Assembly (NCBI GenBank): GCA_009885795.1
Contig: VFKA01000080.1
Location: forward strand, 1-64,000
Direction of reading: 5' to 3'
Length of the DNA: 64,000 bases
From: Rhodospirillales bacterium
GTDB lineage: Bacteria > Pseudomonadota > Alphaproteobacteria > Dongiales > Dongiaceae
The notes beneath the pieces were generated by a model. The model was not told where the DNA came from and did no database searches. It saw only the letters and a list, made by a program, of their open reading frames with translations. The stretch's first letter is position 1. Each line of letters begins with the position of its first letter. Both the position numbers and the translations under genes were made by a program. This document shows positions 1-8,467 of this stretch, in pieces.

Positions 1-109
1 CCGCGATGTCCGGGCCATCTTCGACCAGCCGCGCCAGTTCGGCCAACTGCGTCGCGTCCAGTTGCGCCGGCCGCCCCGGCCGCGGCCGGTCGCGCAGGCC
101 GTCCACGCC
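1..109 (-). mobile_element. IS630-family transposase, internal N-terminal fragment
   Basis: Read on the minus strand this stretch encodes GVDGLRDRPRPGRPAQLDAT followed by QLAELARLVEDGPDIA, the helix-turn-helix linker region typical of IS630-family transposases (a GL.DRPR.GRP motif followed by an L..L..LVE.GP helix). The reading frame runs off the left edge of the window, so the catalytic DDE part cannot be seen. Its 5' side stops at the 30-bp inverted repeat starting at 110, with no start codon region, so it is probably a remnant. Confidence 0.6.
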
Positions 110-300
110 TGTGAAATCGCGTCCAACCGTGACCCCACCATCGGCTGGTACTATGTCATTGATAAAACTATTGGATCGAGCGCCTGAAAGGGGTCACTGT
201 TGGGCGCGAAACGCGACCCCACCGGATTGAACTATAATCCAATGAACGCAACGCGTTGTATGGTTTCATGGGTGGGGTCACGGTTGGACGCGATTTTACA
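110..300. repeat. 191-bp MITE-like unit with 30-bp terminal inverted repeats
   Basis: Positions 110-139 and 271-300 are inverted copies of each other over 30 bp with one mismatch. A third related segment at 190-220 starts GGGGTCACTGTTGGGCGCG and ends in a complementary GACCCC, so it can fold on itself. No ORF of substance lies inside. This looks like a miniature inverted-repeat element or the paired ends of a deleted IS. No clear target duplication is visible next to the outer ends. 301-382 holds nothing I recognise. Confidence 0.6.
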
Positions 301-382
301 CATCTGGCGACGGACATATAGCTGAGTTGGCTGCGACGACGACTGCTCCCTTGCTGTGAAGCGCGGTCAGGATCGGCCGCGC

Positions 383-1318
383 TCAGTCGGGCGGGATGGC
401 CCCGCGCCGTTCGCAGATCAGCCGATACGCCTCCGGTACCCGATGAGCGGCGAAGTTGAACATGGTGCGCTTGTAGGAATTGCAGAGGTCTAGGTCGCAG
501 CGTGCGACGATCAACTCGTCTGCTTCCGTGGCAGTCATCGCCACCGTCTCGCCGGACGGCGCAATGATCTGCGACTGCGCCAGCATCGGCACGCCTTCCT
601 CATTGCCCGTCTTTGCCACGCCGACCACCCAGGTGCCGTTCTGATAGGCGCCCGCCTGCATGGAAAGCCGATTGTGGAAGTCGCCAAGGTGGTCATGCTC
701 TTGCGCAGGCGGATTGTGCACGGGCGTGTTGTAGCCGAGCAGGACCATCTCGACGCCCTGCAGACCCATGACGCGATAGGTCTCGGGCCAGCGCCGGTCA
801 TTGCAGATGCACATGCCAATGATGCCGCCAAAGGCTCGCCACACGCCGAACCCGAGATCGCCGATCTCGAAATATCGCTTCTCCAGATGCTGGAAGCGTC
901 GCGACGGCTCGTGCTCAGCATGGCCCGGCAGATGGATCTTGCGGTACTTGCCGACGACGCGGCCAGCGCCGTCGACAAGGATCGAGGTATTGAAGCGCCG
1001 CTTGCGCCCGCCTTCCAGGCTCAACTCGGCATAGCCAAGATAGAACCCGACCGAGAGGCGTGCAGCCTCGTCGAACAGCGGCCGAGTCTCCGCACTCGGC
1101 ATCTCCTTCTCGCAGAAAGCGTCGATTTCCGCCTCACTCTCCATGTACCAGCGGGGGAAGAACGTGGTCAGCGCCAACTCCGGAAAGACGACGAGCCCAC
1201 AACCCATGGCATGTGCTTGGCGCATCAGCTCCAGCAATCGCGTCACGACCCGCGGCCGGGCGTCGGCGCAGGCGATCGGCCCAAGCTGCGCGGCACCGAC
1301 TGTCAGTATCCTGCTCAT
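383..1318 (-). CDS. N-carbamoyl-D-amino acid hydrolase (nitrilase superfamily)
   Basis: A 311-aa nitrilase-fold amidohydrolase that probably removes the carbamoyl group from N-carbamoyl-D-amino acids, giving the D-amino acid, CO2 and ammonia. The Glu-Lys-Cys triad is visible as E47 (FPEL), K127 (KYRKIHLPG) and C172 (GMCICNDRRWPE). This numbering matches what I recall for the Agrobacterium D-carbamoylase, and length and C-terminal fit also agree. It lies 5 bp downstream of the D-aminoacylase gene on the same strand, so the two are presumably cotranscribed. Together they would feed D-amino acids released from N-carbamoyl or N-acyl derivatives. A cytoplasmic location is expected, since no signal peptide is present. 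The exact acyl/carbamoyl specificity is inferred. Confidence 0.87.
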   Translation of the reverse strand: MSRILTVGAAQLGPIACADARPRVVTRLLELMRQAHAMGCGLVVFPELALTTFFPRWYMESEAEIDAFCEKEMPSAETRPLFDEAARLSVGFYLGYAELSLEGGRKRRFNTSILVDGAGRVVGKYRKIHLPGHAEHEPSRRFQHLEKRYFEIGDLGFGVWRAFGGIIGMCICNDRRWPETYRVMGLQGVEMVLLGYNTPVHNPPAQEHDHLGDFHNRLSMQAGAYQNGTWVVGVAKTGNEEGVPMLAQSQIIAPSGETVAMTATEADELIVARCDLDLCNSYKRTMFNFAAHRVPEAYRLICERRGAIPPD

Positions 1319-1323
1319 CCTGC

Positions 1324-2781
1324 TTACGCGTCCTGCCTCGCCGCGCGGCCCCGCAGCACCTGCCCAGGCCGCGCGCTCGTCTGTTGGCCGTCGCGGCAGA
1401 CGATCTCTCCATTCACCACCACCAGGTCGATGCCTGCGGCAGGCTGTTTAGGAACCTCGAACGTGGCGCGGTCCGCGATGACAGCTGCGTCGAAGATAAC
1501 GATATCGGCGAATGCTCCTGGCCGCAGTACGCCGCGGTCGGCGAGTCGAAACTGCGCCGCCGCCAGACCCGTCATGCGATGCACCGCGTCCTCGATGGAC
1601 AGCAGACCCAGTTCACGCACATAGTGCCCGAGCACGCGCGGAAAGGTCCCCCACAAGCGGGGATGCGGATGCTCGTCGTGCGCCAGCCCGTCCGAACCGA
1701 TCATGGTGTGCGGATAAGCGATGATGCGCTGTACGTCGGCTTCGTCCATCATGAAATAGATCGCTCCAGCGGGCTTCAGGCGCGCCGCGGCGCCTGCCTC
1801 GTCGACGCCCCATAGCGTCGCAATGTCCGCCAGATCGCGACCGGCGAGCTCGGGATGTGGCCGCGACCAAGTGACGATGACCCGCGAAGCCAGCCCGATC
1901 AGCTCGGGCAGCAGCTCGGTGGAACCGGCGGTGTAGGGATAAACGTCGAGGCCGACAGGCTGCTCGCGCCGAGCGCGATCGATCAGCTCCAGGGTGCGTG
2001 ACGATCGGCCGAAGTTGCGCCGTCCCATGCACTTGTGATGCGAGATGATCAGCGGAACGCCTGCACGCCGGGCGGTCTCGAAGCTCTCAGCCAGCGACTC
2101 CTCGACCCCGTCGGCTTCGTCTCGCATGTGCGTGGCATAGACGGCGCCGGTACCGGCGAGAATCTCCAGCAGAGCGACGACCTCGGCCATCGGCGCGGCG
2201 CGGGCCGCGGGATAGAACAAGCCGGTGCTGAATCCCACGGCGCCGGAGGCGAGAGCTTCGCTAAGTAACCGGCCCATCGCTGCGATTTCGCCATCCGACG
2301 CGGGGCGGCCGATGTCCGACATCGTCGCGACGCGCAGCGTCGAGTGGCCGACAAGAAGCGCCGCGTTGACGGCAGCCGGTCGCTTCTCCAGCGCCTCGAC
2401 ATAGGCGCCAAAGGTTGCGAACCTGTACGCACCTTCGCCGAGCAAGCCGAGCGGCGCGGGCGGCTCGCCATCGAACACGAGCGGCGCCAGGCTCACTCCG
2501 CAATTGCCCGCCACCACCGTGGTCACGCCCTGGCTCACCTTCGGCGTCATCGACCTGTTGAGCAGGGCATGATCGTCATGTGTGTGGACGTCGATGAAGC
2601 CCGGTGCAACGATCCGGCCGGACGCTTCGATTTCGCAGTCGGCGGCGACTGAGCCGAGATCCCCTAGCGCAGTGATGCGATGGCCGCTGACGGCCAGATC
2701 TGCGCGGAAGGGCAAAGCGCCGGTGCCGTCAATGACGGTACCGTTGCGGATGAGAAGGTCGGACGACATCGACACCGCCAT
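1324..2781 (-). CDS. N-acyl-D-amino-acid deacylase (amidohydrolase superfamily)
   Basis: A 485-aa amidohydrolase with the N-terminal metal motif VHTHDD (H66, H68), a cysteine ligand position in GNCGVS (C94), later ATHMRDE and ISHHK histidines, and the IGSDG aspartate motif near the C-terminus. This pattern fits zinc D-aminoacylases (EC 3.5.1.81 type), which hydrolyse N-acyl-D-amino acids. Start: ATG at 2781 is used, but an in-frame ATG at 2769 is equally plausible because neither has a strong Shine-Dalgarno. It is the first gene of a two-gene minus-strand unit with the carbamoylase and is divergent from an RpiR regulator 159 bp away, which probably controls it. Dihydroorotase- or hydantoinase-like activity cannot be excluded. 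Confidence 0.85.
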   Translation of the reverse strand: MAVSMSSDLLIRNGTVIDGTGALPFRADLAVSGHRITALGDLGSVAADCEIEASGRIVAPGFIDVHTHDDHALLNRSMTPKVSQGVTTVVAGNCGVSLAPLVFDGEPPAPLGLLGEGAYRFATFGAYVEALEKRPAAVNAALLVGHSTLRVATMSDIGRPASDGEIAAMGRLLSEALASGAVGFSTGLFYPAARAAPMAEVVALLEILAGTGAVYATHMRDEADGVEESLAESFETARRAGVPLIISHHKCMGRRNFGRSSRTLELIDRARREQPVGLDVYPYTAGSTELLPELIGLASRVIVTWSRPHPELAGRDLADIATLWGVDEAGAAARLKPAGAIYFMMDEADVQRIIAYPHTMIGSDGLAHDEHPHPRLWGTFPRVLGHYVRELGLLSIEDAVHRMTGLAAAQFRLADRGVLRPGAFADIVIFDAAVIADRATFEVPKQPAAGIDLVVVNGEIVCRDGQQTSARPGQVLRGRAARQDA

Positions 2782-2878
2782 TGCACTGCGTTATTGCCAA
2801 CGGACCGAAACTTGCTCAGGGTTGAACCGCCAATGGGAGCCTGTCCTGAACCGCGAGGCGATCCCTCGCGTTCCACGT

Positions 2879-2890
2879 TCTGGAACTAAT
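2879..2890. promoter_or_regulatory. Candidate RpiR operator, copy 1 (TCTGGAACTAAT)
   Basis: The 12-mer TCTGGAACTAAT sits between the divergent D-aminoacylase and rpiR genes. An almost identical TCTGGAACTGAT recurs at 3849-3860 upstream of the substrate-binding protein gene. A motif shared by the two likely regulated promoters of one cluster is what a common regulator would bind. Nearby, AGTTT-TTC-AAACT at 2918-2930 is a short palindrome just before the rpiR start. Binding by the RpiR protein is inferred. Confidence 0.35.
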
Positions 2891-2940
2891 GTCTACGACT
2901 AAAAGTTTCTCGGATCAAGTTTTTCAAACTGGCAGAGGCC

Positions 2941-3801
2941 ATGAAATTTCTCGACGCACGAATCCTCGATATCTACGAGGACCTGACACCGCTCGAGCGA
3001 CGCCTCGCCGATGTGGTCCTCGAACACCAGCGCGAGCTCGCCAGCTACTCCGCCACGGAGCTCGCTCTGCAGGCTGACGTATCCAAGGCAACTGCGGCAC
3101 GATTATTCCAGCGCCTCGGCTATTCAAGCTACAAGGAACTTCGCCAGCAGTCGCGCGCATTGCGCCGATGGGGGTCGCCGCTCAGCCTTCTTGAAGGCTT
3201 GGAAGAGTTCGACGCCACGCAGCCCAGCATGGTCGCGCACCTGCAGAACGACATCGCCAACCTGACTCGCACGTTTCAGGCCTTGCAGCCCGACGCCATC
3301 AACCAGGTCGTCGACATGCTGGGTCGCGCGGACCGCATTTGGTTGATCGGCTTTCGCGCCAGCCACGAGTTGGCAGAGCTCGGGGCGTTTTGGCTTAGGC
3401 ATTTGAAATACAATGTTTCTTTGCTACCAAGCGGATGGATGACCTTCGCCGAGGATGTGATCGATATGCGGGCCGGGGATGCCGTGCTTGCCATCGGCTT
3501 TCGGCGGCGGCCGCGCATGTTCCGGGCGCTGCTGCAAAACGCTCGTGACGTGGGCGCCAATGTCATCCTCGTCACCGATCTCAGTGCATCGACTACGGCA
3601 AAGCTTGCGCACGTCGTTTTGCGTTGCCACACCCGGTCTTCCGGAGTCTTCGACTCCTATGTCGCTGCGGCCAGTCTATTGAACTACGTGCTGGCGGCTC
3701 TTGCGCTGCGCAACGGTAAGGCGGTGCGCAGCCGCCTGCAGCGCATCGAGGATCTGCATGACAAGCTCGACGCCTTCACGCTGCCAACCCGGTTCCGTTA
3801 G
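2941..3801 (+). CDS. MurR/RpiR-family transcriptional regulator
   Basis: A 286-aa regulator. Residues about 1-77 form the RpiR helix-turn-helix (LTPLERRLADVVLEH, then YSATELALQADVSKATAARL and LGYSSYKELR). Residues about 100-260 form a SIS sugar-isomerase-like domain that usually senses a phosphorylated sugar or a related ligand. It is divergent from the D-aminoacylase/carbamoylase pair and upstream of an ABC importer operon on its own strand, so it probably controls both. An AGAGG ribosome-binding sequence precedes the ATG. In the sensor domain, EFDATQPSM and GRADRIWLIGFRASHELA are typical of transport-linked RpiR proteins rather than MurR itself. The ligand is unknown. Confidence 0.88.
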   Translation: MKFLDARILDIYEDLTPLERRLADVVLEHQRELASYSATELALQADVSKATAARLFQRLGYSSYKELRQQSRALRRWGSPLSLLEGLEEFDATQPSMVAHLQNDIANLTRTFQALQPDAINQVVDMLGRADRIWLIGFRASHELAELGAFWLRHLKYNVSLLPSGWMTFAEDVIDMRAGDAVLAIGFRRRPRMFRALLQNARDVGANVILVTDLSASTTAKLAHVVLRCHTRSSGVFDSYVAAASLLNYVLAALALRNGKAVRSRLQRIEDLHDKLDAFTLPTRFR

Positions 3802-3848
3802 GGACCGACCCGGTGGCGCAGCGGCACGGGCGCGACAACAAGCCCCAG

Positions 3849-3860
3849 TCTGGAACTGAT
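3849..3860. promoter_or_regulatory. Candidate RpiR operator, copy 2 (TCTGGAACTGAT)
   Basis: This is the second copy of the 12-mer found at 2879-2890 (11 of 12 identical), in the 229-bp gap upstream of the substrate-binding protein gene. Just downstream, TTGAAG at about 3869 and TTCTAT 17 bp later form a weak sigma70-like promoter for the transporter operon. The regulatory role is inferred from the shared motif only. Confidence 0.3.
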
Positions 3861-4030
3861 TTTCCTGTTGAAGCTAATGTGAAACTATTGTTCTATTCCG
3901 TCACGTGCCGTTCTCGCCATTGCAGGCATCGCCTTCATGGGGAGCGGTCGGGGCGCCCCGTGGCCGGGATCGGCGCATCGGGCTCTGGGCAACGACAATT
4001 CGCGTTGTGCACCACTAGAGGGAGGCTTCG

Positions 4031-5452
4031 ATGCAAAAATCCTACTTCTTTCCCCACAGTCGGGACTTAGCTTTGCCTAAGGGCACCAGCCGACGCAAGT
4101 TCCTGCAGAATTCGGCGGGAGGGCTTTCGGGACTCGCCCTAGCCAGCGCACTCGGTCTGGCACCGCGATCAGCCCAGGCCGAACACCAGCTCAGCTACGC
4201 TTTCTGGCCGTGGGGCAGCGAGATCGTCACCGAGGGCGCCCGCAATTTCGAAGCGCAGTACGGCGAAAAGATCAATCTGCAGCCCATTCCTGGCGAATAT
4301 GCCGCCGTGATCGAGACCAAGCTGGCGGCCGGCCAAGCCTTCGACCTGTTCCGCGCACAGCGTGGCCAGGCATCGCGCTGGTACGCCGCACAGTGGATCC
4401 GTCCGATCGACGACCTGCCGGACCTCGACAAGATCGTCAGCGAGGAGTTTCCCGGCATCGGCGCCGATGCGCGGTCCTGGCCGGACGGCAAGCGCATAGG
4501 CCTCACCTATTACAATGGCGGCCCCTTCGCCCTGTTCCGCAACGAGAAGGTGCTGTCGGCAGCGGGCTTCGATGCGACCGCCAACCCGGCGGACTATCCG
4601 CAGACCTGGGACGAGGTCTACAAGCAGGCGGTGGACATCAAGAAGAAGGGGATTGTCGAGCATCCGATCTTGCCGGCCTGGTACAAGGCCTGGACCGGAA
4701 CGCCCTGGGCGCTCTATGCGCAAGCCTTCTCCGAGGGCGAGTACTTCGTCGACCAGGACATGAAGGCGACCTTCGGCCCCGACACCCCGCTCCTCAAGGT
4801 CCTTAGCGACTGGAAGCAATGGTGGGACGAAGAGTTGGTGCCGCGCGCAATCCTGACTTGGCAGGACTCGCAGATGAGCAACTCGTGGATGAAGGGGCTA
4901 CACGCGTTCCACTTCTACATTGACTATCAAAGCTTCATCTACTCCGACCCGAAGAACAGCGAGTTCGCCCAGAACTTCAACATGAACCCCGTGGTGCCAG
5001 GCGCTACGCACGACACGACGCTGGTCGGGCATGCGCTGCATTGCATGACCGCCACGGAGCGCTCCGAGGAAGACCTCATGCGCGCTTGGCAGCTCATGAA
5101 GTTCTATAGCTGGCGCGACAAGAACGGCGAGCTCACGGTGCACAAGCGCTGGGCACGCGAAGCCAATCTCGAGGTGCCGTTCCCCGCGGTCTACGATGAT
5201 CCCGAGGTCCAGGCGTCGATCAAGAAGTGGCTCTATCCGCCGCTCGTAGAAGAGAACTACAAGTGGCTGTTCGAAGGCCGGCAGCGGGCCGTCGCCGGCA
5301 GCCAGCTCAAGGCGCCCTGGTTGCAGGAGTGGGAAGTCGTGATGCAGGAGACCATCGAGCAGGAGATGCTGATCAAGGGCTCGAGGACGCCGAGCGAGAC
5401 GGTCGTCTTCCTCCGTGATTTGTGGGAGGAATTGCGCGACAAGTACACCTGA
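4031..5452 (+). CDS. ABC transporter substrate-binding protein (family 1), Tat-exported
   Basis: A 473-aa extracellular solute-binding protein of the MalE/UgpB class. A twin-arginine signal is clear (SRRKFLQ at residues 20-26), followed by a hydrophobic stretch and the cleavage-like RSAQA near residue 50. The mature part begins EHQLSYAFWPWGSEIV. The start has a strong Shine-Dalgarno, GAGGGAGG. It heads an operon with one ATPase and two permeases and binds the imported solute in the periplasm. Sugar importers are the best-known relatives, but the neighbouring amidase, lactonase-like and creatininase genes suggest a nitrogenous or amide-bearing substrate here. Substrate identity is an inference. 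Confidence 0.9.
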   Translation: MQKSYFFPHSRDLALPKGTSRRKFLQNSAGGLSGLALASALGLAPRSAQAEHQLSYAFWPWGSEIVTEGARNFEAQYGEKINLQPIPGEYAAVIETKLAAGQAFDLFRAQRGQASRWYAAQWIRPIDDLPDLDKIVSEEFPGIGADARSWPDGKRIGLTYYNGGPFALFRNEKVLSAAGFDATANPADYPQTWDEVYKQAVDIKKKGIVEHPILPAWYKAWTGTPWALYAQAFSEGEYFVDQDMKATFGPDTPLLKVLSDWKQWWDEELVPRAILTWQDSQMSNSWMKGLHAFHFYIDYQSFIYSDPKNSEFAQNFNMNPVVPGATHDTTLVGHALHCMTATERSEEDLMRAWQLMKFYSWRDKNGELTVHKRWAREANLEVPFPAVYDDPEVQASIKKWLYPPLVEENYKWLFEGRQRAVAGSQLKAPWLQEWEVVMQETIEQEMLIKGSRTPSETVVFLRDLWEELRDKYT

Positions 5453-5501
5453 GAGGCGTCTATCAGCGACTTGAAGCCGGAGTTAGGGAGGGGAGCGCGG
5501 C

Positions 5502-6614
5502 GTGTCGGCAGTCACCATCGACAATGTCATGAAGACCTATGGGGACGTCGTCGCCGTCGACTCCCTGACCCTTGAAATCAACAACAAGGAGTTCGTCGTC
5601 TTGCTGGGCCCCTCGGGCTGCGGCAAGACGACGACCCTCAACATGATCGCCGGTCTCGATGTCCCGACCTCGGGACACATCCGCTTCGACGGGGAGTCGG
5701 TCGAACATCTGCCGCCGGAAAAGCGCGACATCTCGATGGTCTTCCAGAGCATCGCGCTCTATCCGCACAAGAGCGTCTACGAGAACATCGCCTTCCCACT
5801 ACGCATGGCGCGCGGCCCCAAGAGAGAGATCGACTCGCGCGTGCGCAGCGCGGCCGGCCTGCTGCGCATCGAAGCGCTGCTGGACCGCAAGCCGCACCAG
5901 CTCTCCGGCGGCCAGCGCCAGCGCGTGGCTCTGGGGCGCGCGGTTGTCCGCGACCCGTCGGTCTTCCTGTTCGACGAGCCGCTGTCCGCGCTGGACGCCA
6001 AGCTGCGCGTCGACATGCGCGTCGAGATCAAGAAGCTGCATGAACGGCTCGGCGCGACCTTCGTCTATGTCACGCATGATCAGGTCGAAGCCCTAACCAT
6101 GGCAGACCGGATCGCCGTCATCGACGGCGGCCGTCTGCAGCAATACGCCACGCCCGACGAGATCTATCAGCGGCCAGCAAACTTGATCGTTGCCAAGTTC
6201 GTCGGCAGTCCGAGCATGAACTTCGTCCCCGGCCGGCTCATCGAGTCCGCCGGAAAGTGGCGCTTTGCGGGCGAGGGCCTCGAGGTGTCGCTGCCCGAAG
6301 GATTGCTGGATGACCCGCACCGCAGCGGACGGTCGGAACTCATCCTCGGCATCAGGCCGGAGCGCGCCGCCCTCGGCGGAACGGCTGACGGCACCGGCTG
6401 GGTCTATGCCACCGAGCCCGTCGGCTCTGACCTGTTCGTCGATGTCACCTTCGACGGGCCGGACACGATCGATCCGCGGCTATTCAAGATCCGCACGCGG
6501 CCTGACCTGCGCCTCAGGTCAGGCGAGCAGGTCGCGGTGACGCTGCCGCTGGAGCATCTGTACTTCTTCGAGCCGGACGGGCGCCGGCTCTGGCCGCGCG
6601 ACGGAGCCGCCTGA
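5502..6614 (+). CDS. ABC transporter ATP-binding protein (MalK/UgpC type)
   Basis: A 370-aa cytoplasmic ATPase. Walker A is GPSGCGKT (residues 36-43), the ABC signature LSGGQRQR begins at 134, Walker B VFLFDEP spans about 154-160, and the H-loop reads YVTHDQVEA. The C-terminal third is the TOBE/OB regulatory region characteristic of MalK-type ATPases. A GTG start at 5502 is preceded by AGGGAGGGG. The stop overlaps the next start in a TGATG junction, so translation is probably coupled to the first permease. It energises the importer with the preceding binding protein. Confidence 0.92.
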   Translation: MSAVTIDNVMKTYGDVVAVDSLTLEINNKEFVVLLGPSGCGKTTTLNMIAGLDVPTSGHIRFDGESVEHLPPEKRDISMVFQSIALYPHKSVYENIAFPLRMARGPKREIDSRVRSAAGLLRIEALLDRKPHQLSGGQRQRVALGRAVVRDPSVFLFDEPLSALDAKLRVDMRVEIKKLHERLGATFVYVTHDQVEALTMADRIAVIDGGRLQQYATPDEIYQRPANLIVAKFVGSPSMNFVPGRLIESAGKWRFAGEGLEVSLPEGLLDDPHRSGRSELILGIRPERAALGGTADGTGWVYATEPVGSDLFVDVTFDGPDTIDPRLFKIRTRPDLRLRSGEQVAVTLPLEHLYFFEPDGRRLWPRDGAA

Positions 6615-7588
6615 TGGCTGCGGCTGGCGCCCGGGCCGTTCACGGCAGGGCCGGCCTAAGCGATTCGCAGTTCGCGCTGACGATCGTCGGCGCCGTCACC
6701 CTGTTCAACGTCGTCGTCATCATCCTCCCGCTGATCTACTCGGCCTGGATCAGTCTGTACGAGACCAACGTTATCCTGCGCAAGGAGCATTTCGTCGGCG
6801 GCAAGCACTTTGCCAAGCTGCTCGCCGACCCCGCGGTGGTGAACGCCATCACCATCAGCTTGCAGTTCACGGCGATCTCCGTCGTGCTCTCGCTGCTGAT
6901 CGGGCTCGGCATCGCGTTGGTCCTAAACGAGCCGTTTCCCGGGCGCGGCGTCCTGCGCGCCGTGGTGCTGCTGCCTTGGGCGGTGTCCGAGGTGGTCACC
7001 GCCACCATGTGGATCTTCATCGTCAATCCGACATTCGGTGGCTTGAACGGGATCCTGGCGCCGCTCGGAATCGTCAGCCCGTCCTTCGACTGGCTGTCGG
7101 AGCATGCAGCGATCTACTGGGTGGCGATCGCCTTCGTCTGGCACATCGCGCCGCTCGGCGCCTTCTTCTTCCTGGCGGCGCTGCAGACGGTGCCGGCCGA
7201 CCTCTATCGTGCCGCGCGCATCGACCGTGCCGGCGCTGTGGCGCGCTTCTTCCACATCACGCTGCCGCACATCAAGTATGTGGTGCTGATCGTGCTGGTC
7301 GTCGTCACGGTTGAAGCGTTCCGAGGCTTCGACCTGATGTTCGCCTTCACACGCGGCGGACCGGGAACCTCAACACAGATCTTCCCGCTCCTCATCTTCC
7401 GTTACACCTTCGAGTTCTCGCAATACGGGCTCGCCACCGCCGCGAGCTATCTCCTGATCGGCATCGCGCTGATCCTGACCACCACCTACTTCATCGTCCT
7501 CACCTATCGCCGGAAGGAGACGCTCAGGGTGAAAGCCACGGCGCCCGCGCTCGCGCCGGCGGTCGCCGCCGAGGGGGCGCGCGTCTGA
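6614..7588 (+). CDS. ABC transporter permease (MalF/UgpA type)
   Basis: A 324-aa integral inner-membrane permease with about six hydrophobic segments; the first is near residues 22-45 (IVGAVTLFNVVVIILPLIY). The binding-protein-dependent transport motif is visible as AARIDRAGAVARFFHITLPH, the EAA loop that docks to the ATPase. Its ATG overlaps the ATPase stop and its own stop overlaps the second permease start, both as TGATG. It forms the translocation pore with the next gene product. The C-terminus carries an Ala/Pro-rich tail (LAPAVAAEG). Confidence 0.9.
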   Translation: MAAAGARAVHGRAGLSDSQFALTIVGAVTLFNVVVIILPLIYSAWISLYETNVILRKEHFVGGKHFAKLLADPAVVNAITISLQFTAISVVLSLLIGLGIALVLNEPFPGRGVLRAVVLLPWAVSEVVTATMWIFIVNPTFGGLNGILAPLGIVSPSFDWLSEHAAIYWVAIAFVWHIAPLGAFFFLAALQTVPADLYRAARIDRAGAVARFFHITLPHIKYVVLIVLVVVTVEAFRGFDLMFAFTRGGPGTSTQIFPLLIFRYTFEFSQYGLATAASYLLIGIALILTTTYFIVLTYRRKETLRVKATAPALAPAVAAEGARV

Positions 7589-8463
7589 TGCTGCACCCGC
7601 GCCAACAGGTCCTGCTGTGGACCGGCGCCGCCGCCGTGGCGCTGTGGAGCCTGATCCCGTTCGCCGGAACCATCTGGGCCTCACTGATGACGGAAGGCCA
7701 GCTCGTTCAGGGCCTTATCCAGTGGAACGACCGGCCGACGATCAGCAACTACCTGGCCATCTTCGGAATCGGGCAGGTCAGCGCCGTGTTCGGCGGCCAG
7801 GCCGAGGCGATCGGCCGCGCCTTCGTCAACAGTATCATCGTCAGCGTGCCGGTTGCCGCCGTCGGCACCGCCATATCGATCCTGGGCGGCTACGCCTTCG
7901 GGCGTTATCGCTTCCCGTTCAAGAACACGCTGTTGTTCACGCTTCTCACGACGCGCGTGCTGCCGCCGATCGCCGTCATCATCCCCTATTTTGTCATCTT
8001 CGCGTCGCTGAAGATGGTCGGCAATCCGTGGGGCCTGATGCTCGTCTATCTGACGAGCGTCGTGCCGCTCCTCACCTGGGTGCTGATGGGCTATTTCGGC
8101 AGCCTGCCGATCGACCTCGAGCGGGCGGCGCGGATCGACGGCTGCAGCCGCCTGGGCGCGCTTTGGCATGTGATGATCCCGCTGGCGTCGCCGGGCATCG
8201 CCGCAGCCTTCATTATCGCCCTGCTCATGGCCTGGAACGAGTTGCTGTTCGCCATGGTGCTGGTCGGCGGCTCGCCCTGGGAGACGCTGTCGCCGGCCCT
8301 GCTCGGCCTGTCGCCCAACATGCCGGGTTTCCGCACCGTCTTCGTGATGTTCGCTGCGGCCAGCATCCTGTCAACGATCCCGCCGCTCATTCTGGCGCTG
8401 GTGTTCCAGCGGTACATCACCGGCCTCAACCTCGCCGATCCTCTGACCTCCCAGCGGGATTAG
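7588..8463 (+). CDS. ABC transporter permease (MalG/UgpE type)
   Basis: A 291-aa inner-membrane permease, partner of the preceding gene. It has six predicted membrane segments and an EAA loop, LERAARIDGCSRLGALWHV, that contacts the ATPase. The large periplasmic loop between the first two segments (SLMTEGQLVQGLIQ...) is normal for MalG-type proteins. It is translationally coupled to the upstream permease, and the next gene starts 4 bp after its stop, so the enzymes that follow belong to the same transcript as the transporter. Confidence 0.9.
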   Translation: MLHPRQQVLLWTGAAAVALWSLIPFAGTIWASLMTEGQLVQGLIQWNDRPTISNYLAIFGIGQVSAVFGGQAEAIGRAFVNSIIVSVPVAAVGTAISILGGYAFGRYRFPFKNTLLFTLLTTRVLPPIAVIIPYFVIFASLKMVGNPWGLMLVYLTSVVPLLTWVLMGYFGSLPIDLERAARIDGCSRLGALWHVMIPLASPGIAAAFIIALLMAWNELLFAMVLVGGSPWETLSPALLGLSPNMPGFRTVFVMFAAASILSTIPPLILALVFQRYITGLNLADPLTSQRD

Positions 8464-8467
8464 AACG

